64,000 bases of DNA from Cohnella baijiui (GTDB lineage: Bacteria > Bacillota > Bacilli > Paenibacillales > Paenibacillaceae). This document shows positions 17,906 through 24,712 of the stretch, piece after piece. Under the pieces are notes generated by a model, which was given only the letters and a program-made list of their open reading frames with translations, was not told the DNA's origin and did no database searches. Made by a program: the position numbers and the translations under genes. Each line of letters opens with the position of its first letter. Within the stretch, counting starts at the first letter, position 1. The stretch covers positions 186,001 through 250,000 of the forward strand of contig NZ_JAJFOW010000006.1 in assembly GCF_020731285.1 (NCBI RefSeq), in the 5' to 3' direction.

Positions 17906-18757
17906 CTATCGCCCCTTCGTTCGAACATATTGCCGGTACGCCTTCGGCGTCATGCCGACGATCCGGCGGAACGCTCTGTAGAAGGCCGCATGGCCTTGAA
18001 AGCCGCAGGACAAATAAATATCGGTGATGGACAAATTCGGATCGGATAGTCCCTTTTTCGCTTCCTGAATCCGGATCTTCGTCAAATAATCCTTGAAGCC
18101 TTCGCCCATCGTCTCCTTGAACAGATGGTAGGTCCGGGACGTGCTGAGCGATAGGCAGGCGGCGATGTCTTTCAGCTGAAGGTTCTCGGAATGGCGGGCA
18201 TGGATCAGGTCGAGGGCGGGGCGCAGCTTTTGGTAGGCTTGGATGGAGCGCGTCCACTCCTCCGGGGACAGCTCGCCGGCATAGTGGCGCAGCAGCAGCG
18301 CGCATACCTGGATGAGCAATCCCTTGACCATGCTACGGTGGCCGCGTTCCCCGGCTTGCAGCTCCTGCCAGATCGCATGCATGTGGCGCCCGATCTCCGC
18401 GCTGACGGCAAGCGATCGATCCAGCTTGTTCGCGAACTGCGGCGACTTCAGAATAAACGGGGCGAGCAGCTCGTTATCCGCCGCGCCGATGAGGGAGGCG
18501 TCGAACTTGACGAAGTAGAACCGGCTGGGGCGATCCGGATCGGATACCGCCCGGTGCTTCTCCATATGGCTCACGACGAAGACGTCTCCCGCGCGAACGT
18601 CATATTTCTTTTCCTCGAAGAAAAAATGCCCTTCCCCTTCGAGGCAGCAGCCGATCTCGTTCGCATCGTGCCAGTGGAAAGGGGCGAGCTTCGTCCCCGG
18701 CACCCAGCTCGTCATATGGATGGGAAAGTCTTTGTTCAGCTGATAGTCCCGTTTCAT
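17906..18757 (-). CDS. AraC-family regulator with N-terminal cupin
   Basis: A 283-residue regulator. Residues 1-110 form a cupin sensor with FHWHDANEIGCCLEGEGHFFF and the second motif GDVFVVSHMEKHRAV. The C-terminal 100 residues carry the two helix-turn-helices, the first as KDIAACLSLSTSRTYHLFK and the second ending CGFQGHAAFYRAFRRIVGM. AAGGAGG precedes the ATG, only 11 nt after the DUF4387 stop, so it can be co-transcribed with the AtuA/DUF4387 pair. It lies directly before the transporter and ADP-ribosylglycohydrolase genes, which are its likely targets. Confidence 0.9.
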   Translation of the reverse strand: MKRDYQLNKDFPIHMTSWVPGTKLAPFHWHDANEIGCCLEGEGHFFFEEKKYDVRAGDVFVVSHMEKHRAVSDPDRPSRFYFVKFDASLIGAADNELLAPFILKSPQFANKLDRSLAVSAEIGRHMHAIWQELQAGERGHRSMVKGLLIQVCALLLRHYAGELSPEEWTRSIQAYQKLRPALDLIHARHSENLQLKDIAACLSLSTSRTYHLFKETMGEGFKDYLTKIRIQEAKKGLSDPNLSITDIYLSCGFQGHAAFYRAFRRIVGMTPKAYRQYVRTKGR

Positions 18758-18768
18758 CCCGTCCTCCT

Positions 18769-19080
18769 TCAGAGCGGCAGCTCGAGCGCCATGAGCGGCG
18801 CGTGCTGCTGGGCGCCATAGACGTCGCGGTCGGGGAACGTGCCCGAGGACACCTTGCGGGCAAGGGTGATCTTAATGCCAAGCGCGGGATCGAAATAGAC
18901 GAGCTGCGTAATCCGGTCTTCCGGAATTTGGTACAACTCGGAAATCGTCTTGCGGTCGATCAGGCCGAGCGTCTTGACCCGGCGATACAAGTCCGCGTCC
19001 TCGAACAGCACGTCGAGCGTCAGCTCGAACGGGCCGCTGTTTTTGCTGCGCAGCACCTTGGCCGCTTCGTACAGCCTCAT
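18769..19080 (-). CDS. DUF4387 family protein
   Basis: A 103-residue protein matching the DUF4387 family: MRLYEAAKVLRSKNSGPFEL, DVLFEDADLYRRVK, ITQLVYFDPALGIKITLARK and DRDVYGAQQHAPLM. DUF4387 proteins are nearly always encoded next to DUF1446/AtuA-like proteins, and in some bacteria the two are fused. Here its ATG overlaps the AtuA-like stop as ATGA, so the two are translationally coupled and probably act as one enzyme complex. The reaction is not established. Confidence 0.88.
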   Translation of the reverse strand: MRLYEAAKVLRSKNSGPFELTLDVLFEDADLYRRVKTLGLIDRKTISELYQIPEDRITQLVYFDPALGIKITLARKVSSGTFPDRDVYGAQQHAPLMALELPL

Positions 19081-20450
19081 GCCCGCACCTCCTCGTATTC
19101 GATCGGAAACCATGATAGCGGGTCCGCCGCTTCCATCAGGTGATAGACGGAAAACGCGTACACCGGGCCAAACGGAACGTCGCTCGGCGCGAACGGGAAG
19201 GCAAGGTTGCCGGCCGTCGACTTGCGCCCTTCGTACCCGTAGTGCAGAAACGTCGATCGGAGCGTGGCGCAGACGGTGTTGGCCAACTCCTGCGTTTTGG
19301 CCGCCACCTCGAAGACGACGCCAAGCTCGTGGGCAGGAGACCGATTCGGTTCCAGGTCGCCCATGACGCCGTTCAAGCCGTAGTTCAGAAACTGAATGCG
19401 GTAATCGTCCGCCGGGACGTCGCCGTAATATTCGCGGACCTGCGCCTCGACGAGGCGCTCCACCTCCTCGATTCGCGAGACGAGCAGCGGATCGCGGACG
19501 CCGGCGACGACAAAGGTGCGATAGGCGGCATGCATGGCGCCTTCGAGCTTGATCTTGTAAGTCGGCGTCCGCTCGAGCCGGCTGCCGCGCACTTCGACGC
19601 TCCCGTCCCCCCGCTCCTCGAACGTGCAGTCCCCCAGATGCAGCACGTGCCCGGGACCGCGCAGGATATACGGGTGGTCTTTCTCGTAGAACGTATGCGC
19701 CGCGACGGAGACGCTCGTGCAGCGGCGGGCCGCGCTGAGCGGCTGCACGACGAACGAATCTCCGCGCAGCGTGCCGAGCATGCAGTCCTTCGTCGTCCCT
19801 GGCGCTGCGGCCAGCGCGGCGCATTCCAGGATTTTGCCCATATGATAGGCAAGCCCGGCGTCGAAGCCGCGGCGGATAGCCGGCGCGGCGAATGGCGAAG
19901 GGTCGTAGGCTCTCCCGCAAATGATCATGTCCGCGCCGGCCTCCAGCGCTTGCACGATCGGCTCGTGTCCCATTTGGGCCACGATTCGGGTTGTGGCTTC
20001 AAGCCGCTCCGGCGTTAGCGCCGGAACGGCGATCCCGAGCGGCTCGCAGCGCCCGGCTGCCAGGCTCTTCTCAACAGCCTCCTTCGGAATATCGGCCCAG
20101 ATGACGGCGAGCTTGACGCCGGTCCATCCGTGCTCGCGGACAATCTCCCGCACGATGTCCCGCGTCCATTCCACATGGACCCTCGCCCCGCTGCCGCCGG
20201 CCGAGCCGATGAGGATCGGGATGCCCGCTTGGACGCCGTGCGTCAGGATGATCTCGAGATCCTTCTTGCAGGCCTGTCTGCTGACGATGGCCGTCCCCGC
20301 GCCCAGCTTGTGGGGACCGGCGTCGGTCGATCCGGCGTCGACGACAATCGCATCCGGGCGGCGGGCCATTCCTTCCTCGAACGACGATTCGGGAAAGCCG
20401 TAACCCAGCATGCCGCAAGGGGCCAAAATTTTGAATTCGTCTTCGTTCAC
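19077..20450 (-). CDS. AtuA-like (DUF1446) protein
   Basis: A 457-residue protein of the DUF1446/acyclic-terpene-utilisation AtuA family. Marks are ILAPCGMLGYGFPESSF at the N-terminus, VDAGSTDAGPHKLGAG, GSAGGSGARVHVEWT, CGRAYDPSPFAAPAIRRGF and NYGLNGVMGDLEP. I chose the GTG at 20450: GGAGGAGG stands eight nt ahead, and the family normally begins about seven residues before the APxGMLGYG motif. ATG starts at 20528 and 20504 would add residues encoded over the operator and lack such a site. In Pseudomonas AtuA supports citronellol catabolism; in Bacillota the substrate is unknown. Control by the neighbouring GntR repressor is indicated by a shared palindrome. Confidence 0.87.
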   Translation of the reverse strand: MNEDEFKILAPCGMLGYGFPESSFEEGMARRPDAIVVDAGSTDAGPHKLGAGTAIVSRQACKKDLEIILTHGVQAGIPILIGSAGGSGARVHVEWTRDIVREIVREHGWTGVKLAVIWADIPKEAVEKSLAAGRCEPLGIAVPALTPERLEATTRIVAQMGHEPIVQALEAGADMIICGRAYDPSPFAAPAIRRGFDAGLAYHMGKILECAALAAAPGTTKDCMLGTLRGDSFVVQPLSAARRCTSVSVAAHTFYEKDHPYILRGPGHVLHLGDCTFEERGDGSVEVRGSRLERTPTYKIKLEGAMHAAYRTFVVAGVRDPLLVSRIEEVERLVEAQVREYYGDVPADDYRIQFLNYGLNGVMGDLEPNRSPAHELGVVFEVAAKTQELANTVCATLRSTFLHYGYEGRKSTAGNLAFPFAPSDVPFGPVYAFSVYHLMEAADPLSWFPIEYEEVRA

Positions 20451-20512
20451 GCGCGCTGCCTCCTCCATGTTGGGATCGAATGATGATTTCGTATCCGCTT
20501 TCATTTTTTGGG

Positions 20513-20531
20513 TAATTGGATGATCCAATTA
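20513..20531. promoter_or_regulatory. Palindromic operator before the AtuA-like gene
   Basis: TAATTGGATGATCCAATTA is a perfect 19-bp inverted repeat around a central G, 63 bp upstream of the GTG start. On the minus strand it overlaps a possible -10 (CATAAT). Its 15-bp core recurs before the adjacent GntR gene, so both are likely bound by that repressor. Confidence 0.75.
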
Positions 20532-20550
20532 TGGCAAAAGAGGGCGAGCT

Positions 20551-21258
20551 TCACCCATTGACGATCGGCTCCTCCTGCCGCATCACATGACGCTTCACCT
20601 GGGCGAGGTGCGCGAGGAGCGCTTCCTTCGCCCGCGCGGGATCCCGGGACCGGATCGCTTCGTAGATTGCGGCATGTTCCCGGTAGACGTCCGCATGGCG
20701 TCCGGGAATCGCCGCCGTCTTGCACATCGTCCTGCGCAGCAGATCCATGTGCAGCTCGATCAGGTTGACGAGCACGACGTTGCGGCTCGCACGCGCGATC
20801 GACATGTGGAACGCCTGATCCGGCGTTCCCTGCTCTTCGCCGGCGCGCTCGATCGTCCCCCACCGCGCGAGCGCGCGTCCGATCTCCTCCAAGTCTTCCT
20901 CCGACGCCCGTTCGGCCGCGAGCTCCACGATGCCGGCTTCGAACAGCGCCCTCGCTTCCAGCAGCTCGAGAATCGTCGCCCGTTCGATCCGGTCGAGGAG
21001 CGCCTTGCGGTCCTCCGCTTCGCCCAGCCGCCGTGCGACGGATCTGCCGCCTCCCGGGCGGGTCTCGATCAGCCCTTCGCGTTCGAGGATGCGGAACGCC
21101 TCGCGCAGCGTGCCTCGGCTGATGCCGAACGCCTGCGCGAGCTCCCGCTCGGTCGGCAACGCGTCGCCGGGCGACAGTTCGCCCTCTGCGATGAGGCGTT
21201 CGATCTGTTCGATTACGTCCTCGTAGACGCGATGGTACTTGATTTTTTGAATCGTCAT
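20551..21258 (-). CDS. GntR-family regulator, FadR/FCD subfamily
   Basis: A 235-residue repressor-type protein. The N-terminal winged helix is at about residues 10-75 (DALPTERELAQAFGISRGTL then REAFRILEREGLIETRPGGG). The all-helical FCD ligand domain follows, with ligand or metal residues expected in FHMSIARASRN and YREHAAIYEAI. Its gene lies directly upstream of the AtuA/DUF4387 pair on the same strand. Perfect matching palindromes occur just after its own promoter and before the AtuA gene, so it probably represses both and is released by a pathway acid. The effector is unknown. Confidence 0.92.
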   Translation of the reverse strand: MTIQKIKYHRVYEDVIEQIERLIAEGELSPGDALPTERELAQAFGISRGTLREAFRILEREGLIETRPGGGRSVARRLGEAEDRKALLDRIERATILELLEARALFEAGIVELAAERASEEDLEEIGRALARWGTIERAGEEQGTPDQAFHMSIARASRNVVLVNLIELHMDLLRRTMCKTAAIPGRHADVYREHAAIYEAIRSRDPARAKEALLAHLAQVKRHVMRQEEPIVNG

Positions 21259-21297
21259 CGGTTTGCCCTTCCCGTCTTCATGGACGTTTCCTTGCTC

Positions 21298-21314
21298 ATT
21301 GGATGATCCAATTA
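21298..21314. promoter_or_regulatory. Palindromic operator before the GntR gene
   Basis: ATTGGATGATCCAAT (21298-21312) is the same 15-bp palindrome found at 20513-20531. It lies immediately downstream of the predicted transcription start of the GntR gene, a position where bound protein blocks transcription, so autorepression is likely. Confidence 0.75.
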
Positions 21315-21325
21315 TCCGCGCCTAC

Positions 21326-21354
21326 ATCGTAAGGGGCATGCGGACGGCTGTCAA
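21326..21354 (-). promoter_or_regulatory. SigA-type promoter of the GntR gene
   Basis: Read on the minus strand: TTGACA, 17-bp spacer, TACGAT. The predicted start point lies about 5 bp before the palindromic operator. Confidence 0.6.
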
Positions 21355-21451
21355 TCCTTTTCTTCTCCCCGATGAAGAACGTACGTTTGCAATCGCGCGC
21401 GACGACTGGTACGATAAGAACGAAATCCACCCAGCAAAGGAGCGAAACGAC

Positions 21452-21871
21452 ATGCCGCTGAATGCTTACTTGAACTTTAACGGCAACACCCGCGAGGTCG
21501 TCCATTTCTATGCGGACGTATTCGGACTCCCGGCCCCCGAGCTGATGACGTTCGGATCGATGCCCGCGAATCCGGAGCACCCTCTGCCGCCCGGTGCGGA
21601 AAATCTCATCATGCATGCGCGCCTGCGGATCGGCGGCAGCGATCTGATGTTCTCCGACACGTTCCCGGGCATGCCGTTCGAAGCTGGCAACAACTTCTCG
21701 CTAGCGCTCGTGCTGACGGACGAGCAGGCGCTGCGCGATGCCTTCGCCAAGCTCAAGGAAGGCGGCTCGGTCCTCCTCGATCTTCAGGCCATGCCGTGGA
21801 GCCCTTGCTACGGTCAGTTGACGGACAAGTTCGGCATCCAATGGCAGTTCAGCTTGGAGCAGAACGCCTGA
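21452..21871 (+). CDS. VOC-family (PhnB-like glyoxalase/bleomycin-resistance fold) protein
   Basis: A 139-residue protein of the PhnB/YjdN type: YLNFNGNTREVVHFYADVFG at the start, NLIMHARLRIGGSDLMFSD in the middle and the closing KFGIQWQFSLEQ. The ATG is preceded by AAAGGAG seven nt away; the longer upstream frame has no ribosome site and runs through the GntR promoter. Such proteins form dimers with shared metal sites, but this subgroup has no assigned reaction. It is transcribed alone, divergent from the GntR gene, and ends at a strong terminator. Confidence 0.85.
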   Translation: MPLNAYLNFNGNTREVVHFYADVFGLPAPELMTFGSMPANPEHPLPPGAENLIMHARLRIGGSDLMFSDTFPGMPFEAGNNFSLALVLTDEQALRDAFAKLKEGGSVLLDLQAMPWSPCYGQLTDKFGIQWQFSLEQNA

Positions 21872-21926
21872 TTCTCTTCCTCCGGTGTTTGTTCGATAGC
21901 GAATTCACGCAGAAGAATAGATTCAT

Positions 21927-21966
21927 AAAGCCTCCCTACCGATCCTACGGCTGGGAGGCTTTTTTC
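21927..21966 (+). terminator. Rho-independent terminator after the VOC gene
   Basis: AAGCCTCCC pairs perfectly with GGGAGGCTT across a 16-base loop and is followed by a T-run. Confidence 0.85.
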
Positions 21967-22051
21967 GCTTTTTGGCTTGCAGGGGTCCGATGCCGGCGAA
22001 GCAAAATGGAACAGGCACGATCGGCGAATCTGCCCGAACGCCTTGGCGCAT

Positions 22052-22852
22052 TCATCCGAACAACACCTCGGCCGGCCTCGTCAAATCCAGCCATCGCTCC
22101 GGTGCCGAGGACACGGGCGTGACGTAGACGGCTTGCAAAAAAGCGGAGAGCGGGGCGACTTCACCCTCGACCAAAATTTCGCGGATGTCGGAAGGCTTCA
22201 GCGGAACGGGTCCATCCCTGACATGACCGAAGTCCGCCAACGGCAGAAACAAGGCCGGGCTTTTCCGGTATCGGCAACGATGGGGAAAGCGGGGAGCGCT
22301 GCCGGAATCGTATTTGGACAGCTTCACCTTGGCGGCGTGCGCCGCCAGCAACGAATGCGCATCCAACGCTAGCACCGCGAACGTCTCCTCCGGCTCCCGG
22401 CGGCCGTACATCTCCCACATCGCGCGGCAGTTCCGGATCGTCGGCCAGAAGAAGACGTGGCGGTCCAAACTTTCGCGGAACGTTTCCTGCGAACATCCTT
22501 CCTCCAGCATGGCGTCCGGAATCCTCAGATGCGCGTTGAGCGTCGCCGCGTGCGCGCCCATCCTCGCCATGGTCGGAGCCTCCCGTCGCCTGCCCGCTTC
22601 CGCCGGGAGCAGACGGGCGCTCGACCGCAGCGCATCCCGCTCGGCCATGGCGGGCAAATTGCTCGCCCGGGTGAAATGATAAAGCGTCTTTCTGCCTTTC
22701 GCGTGCGTGACGGCGGCTGCGATGTCGGCTAAGTTCGGGATAACGGCGGCCTCCCGTCCGGCCGATACGGGCGATCGGCGGTCTTTGCTGACAGTATCGC
22801 CGAAACGGCGTATGTCCAGCCGCCTCAGCGACAGGCAGGAATCGCAAGGCAT
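22052..22852 (-). CDS. DUF7002-family protein
   Basis: A 266-residue protein. After about 55 variable residues comes TLYHFTRASNLPAM, then a middle block with DRHVFFWPTIRNC, AVLALDAHSLLAAHAAKVKL and a C-terminal FLPLADFGHVRDG. These match DUF7002 proteins as I know them. The YHxT..NL opening resembles the NAD-site entry of ADP-ribosyltransferase-fold proteins, but no catalytic Glu can be assigned, so no activity is claimed. The ATG at 22852 has no Shine-Dalgarno sequence, and the true start is unclear. The region upstream is strikingly AT-rich with direct repeats. No partner gene is evident. Confidence 0.6.
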   Translation of the reverse strand: MPCDSCLSLRRLDIRRFGDTVSKDRRSPVSAGREAAVIPNLADIAAAVTHAKGRKTLYHFTRASNLPAMAERDALRSSARLLPAEAGRRREAPTMARMGAHAATLNAHLRIPDAMLEEGCSQETFRESLDRHVFFWPTIRNCRAMWEMYGRREPEETFAVLALDAHSLLAAHAAKVKLSKYDSGSAPRFPHRCRYRKSPALFLPLADFGHVRDGPVPLKPSDIREILVEGEVAPLSAFLQAVYVTPVSSAPERWLDLTRPAEVLFG

Positions 22853-22863
22853 CGACGGACCAA

Positions 22864-22925
22864 ATTAATTAATGTTATTAAGTATGTGGTTAATTGCTTG
22901 CGCATTAATTAACTGTATTAAATAT
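22864..22925. repeat. AT-rich direct repeats upstream of the DUF7002 gene
   Basis: ATTAATTAATGTTATTAAG starts at 22864 and ATTAATTAACTGTATTAAA at 22904, a 22-bp repeat with 40-bp spacing and about 18 of 22 identities. Forty bp is near four helical turns, so same-face binding of a regulator is possible. The block stands out against a window of roughly 60 percent GC. Confidence 0.55.
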
Positions 22926-23033
22926 ATAACGGGATCCGAATCCCTTCCCTACGGCGCTGCTGCCGTTGTCGTTCTCGCGCAAGCCTAAAAGGCCGTTAAT
23001 CCCGTTAACGACCTTCGCATCCAGCTTGGGCGC

Positions 23034-23756
23034 TCAGCACTCGGGCGCCTTCGTCCACAGCCCGAGCGTCCGGCAGAGCGCGACCATCTCGCCGACAGCC
23101 TCGTATTGGAGCCGGTTCCGCCCGTGAATGCTGACCAGCGCGTTTTCGTACACTTTACGGGCTTGTTCGATACTGTGATGCTCGACGGATTTGACGATTT
23201 CTTTCATACGGTCGAGGAAGTACACCGTGCGGCGCAGCGTGCGGATGAGCAGGATTTGACGGACGTGCGTTGGCGTGAACAGCCTATACCCGTTTTCGGG
23301 ATCGCGATCGGGCGTCAGCAGCCCTTCCTTCTCCCAATGGCGGATCGCCGAAGTCGGCACGTCGGCCAGTTCTGCGACCTCGCCGATCGTCATGCGGCTT
23401 TTCGGCTTGCGGTGGCCGGAGAGCGGCAGCGTAGGATCCCGCAGCAGCGCGAGCGTCTCGTCGGCGATTTCTTTCTCGCGGTGGAGATGGGCCTGTTCCC
23501 GATTCACGAGCCACAAGGCGGCATCGGCATCTCCTTCCCGGATATGGCGCAATACCTGCCTCGTGACGGGTACGCCAAAACCCGCGAACAGGGCGCGCAG
23601 ACAGCGGAAATACGCCAGATGCACCTCTGAGTAGAGCCGATAGCCGTTGGCGTCCCGTTCGGGAAGAGGCACGAGATCCCAGGCTTCGTAATGGCGCAAG
23701 GCGCTGGTGCTGATCCCGAGCGCGCGGGCGATCTGGATCGGTTTATAGCGACGCAT
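23034..23756 (-). CDS. Regulator with two tandem MerR DNA-binding domains
   Basis: A 240-residue protein with an internal duplication. The first MerR winged helix is residues 1-72 (ARALGISTSALRHYEAWDLV then DANGYRLYSE) and the second is residues 120-190 (AELADVPTSAIRHWEKEGLL then DPENGYRLFT). Both halves share TSA[IL]RHxE and NGYRL. No effector pocket of usual length follows the second domain. A MerR protein normally dimerises to contact two half-sites; one chain with two readers could bind as a monomer or form a different array. It is divergent from a GNAT gene across a 193-bp region, which is its likely target. Confidence 0.85.
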   Translation of the reverse strand: MRRYKPIQIARALGISTSALRHYEAWDLVPLPERDANGYRLYSEVHLAYFRCLRALFAGFGVPVTRQVLRHIREGDADAALWLVNREQAHLHREKEIADETLALLRDPTLPLSGHRKPKSRMTIGEVAELADVPTSAIRHWEKEGLLTPDRDPENGYRLFTPTHVRQILLIRTLRRTVYFLDRMKEIVKSVEHHSIEQARKVYENALVSIHGRNRLQYEAVGEMVALCRTLGLWTKAPEC

Positions 23757-23788
23757 CGTCCGCCTCCGTTCTCGTTTCGTTTGCTTCC

Positions 23789-23817
23789 ACTATACCGGAT
23801 CGTCCCTCCGCATACAA
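23789..23817 (-). promoter_or_regulatory. Promoter of the tandem-MerR gene
   Basis: On the minus strand: TTGTAT, 17-bp spacer, TATAGT, ending about 33 bp before the ATG. Confidence 0.5.
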
Positions 23818-23949
23818 ACGCTGGAGCAAAAGCTTAAAGTGCTTTTCTCGGCTTTCCACCCGGCAAGCGAGCGATCATGCACAACGACCTTATCACTTGC
23901 ATCAGTGTTGTATGATCTAAGTTGAATCGAATCTGAAAGGAGCAAAATC

Positions 23950-24378
23950 ATGAACATTCGGCATGAAATCCCGGACGCCCCGACGTACCTGAGCTTGCGG
24001 TCGGCGGCCGGACTAACGCGGAGCGACGAAGCATCCGCCGAAATCGCGCTGCGCCATTCCCTTTTTTCGGTCGTCGCTCGCGACGAGCTTGGCGAATGCA
24101 TCGGCATGGCGCGGGTAATCGGGGACGGAGGCTTGCATTGGCAGGTCGTCGATCTCGTCGTCCTTCCCGCCCGTCAGGACCAAGGAATCGAGGCGCTCCT
24201 GCTGGCGGAGGTCGCGGATTTCTTGAACCGCGCCGCGACGCGGGAGGCCGACGTGACTGTCATGGCTTCCCTCTCCGCTCTTCCGCTTTATCAGCAAGCC
24301 GGCTTCAAGCTGGTCTATCCCGACCGGTACGGGATGTCCCTCGTGACTGCGAGCGCCGAGGAGGAACAAAGACGATGA
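23950..24378 (+). CDS. GNAT-family N-acetyltransferase
   Basis: A 142-residue acetyltransferase-fold protein. ECIGMARVIGDGG and VVDLVVLPARQDQGIEALLL form the central strands and the acetyl-CoA pyrophosphate loop; the usual Q/RxxGxG/A appears as RQDQGIEA. YQQAGFKLVYP is the closing helix-strand. AAAGGAG precedes the ATG. Its stop overlaps the start of a truncated UvrA-like gene as ATGA, so the two were one operon. The substrate is unknown. A dyad CACT-N6-AGTG near 23894-23907 just before a TATGAT box could be the site for the divergent MerR protein. Confidence 0.87.
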   Translation: MNIRHEIPDAPTYLSLRSAAGLTRSDEASAEIALRHSLFSVVARDELGECIGMARVIGDGGLHWQVVDLVVLPARQDQGIEALLLAEVADFLNRAATREADVTVMASLSALPLYQQAGFKLVYPDRYGMSLVTASAEEEQRR

Positions 24379-24614
24379 CGGAATGGATCGATATACGCGG
24401 CGCGCGGGAGAACAACCTCAAAAACGTCAGCCTGCGCATCCCCAAGCATCGCCTCGTCGTGCTGACCGGCCCTTTGTTGGGTTCTTTGTATGATTTTTCG
24501 CATATAAACCGCCGCTTTCCGTCGGAAAACACGAATCTGTTCGATTTTTCGCATACAAACCATCGCTTTTCCGCCATTCAACACGATTCTATTCGATTTT
24601 TCGCATCTGTTTAG
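24375..24614 (+). pseudogene. UvrA-like ABC ATPase, cut off at the Walker A motif
   Basis: The first 32 residues, from MTEWIDIRGARENNLKNVSL to LVVLTG, are a clear UvrA-type N-terminus, as in the UvrA-like proteins often encoded beside GNAT genes. In intact proteins the next residues are the Walker A loop (VSGSGKSS); here they are replaced by PLLGSLYDF and a low-complexity tail encoded by the repeat tract starting at 24492. The frame stops at 24614, about 80 residues in all against roughly 750-950 for the family. No later part of UvrA appears downstream. It cannot bind ATP and should be non-functional. A genuine deletion or insertion, or an assembly join at a repeat, are both possible. Confidence 0.75.
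24492..24606. repeat. 51/52-bp tandem repeat inside the broken UvrA-like frame
   Basis: Units begin at 24492 (51 bp), 24543 (52 bp) and 24595 (partial), each opening GATTTTTCGCATA. Read on the minus strand the unit contains AAGCGATGGTTTGTATGCG, which resembles AAGCGATG..GTTTACATACG in the 10449-10684 array, with nearly the same period. They look like two members of one intergenic repeat family. Confidence 0.75.
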
Positions 24615-24644
24615 CCTCTTTCGATTTCATTTTCCTCATCTTGC

Positions 24645-24686
24645 AAAAAGAGCCACGATTCGGCAAGCTGCCGAACCGAGGCTCTT
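24645..24686 (-). terminator. Rho-independent terminator of the CoA-transferase operon
   Basis: On the minus strand AAGAGCC..TTCGGCA pairs with TGCCGAA..GGCTCTT and ends in TTTTT. It lies 27 bp past the stop of the solute-binding-protein-like gene. Confidence 0.8.
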
Positions 24687-24712
24687 CAGGTTTGCGGCGA
24701 TCGGAACGCCGA

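Noticed and set aside
16021..18027. A 668-residue plus-strand open frame
   Set aside because: It is antisense to two ABC permeases with clear motifs. Its composition is His/Arg/Asp-rich as in shadow frames.
22052..22852. DUF7002 gene as a DarT-type toxin
   Set aside because: Only the YHFT...NL opening is similar. No catalytic Glu motif or antitoxin macrodomain gene is seen nearby.
23894..23915. Full MerR-type promoter with 19-20 bp spacer for the GNAT gene
   Set aside because: A TATGAT box and a dyad are visible, but no acceptable -35 hexamer is found at the needed distance.
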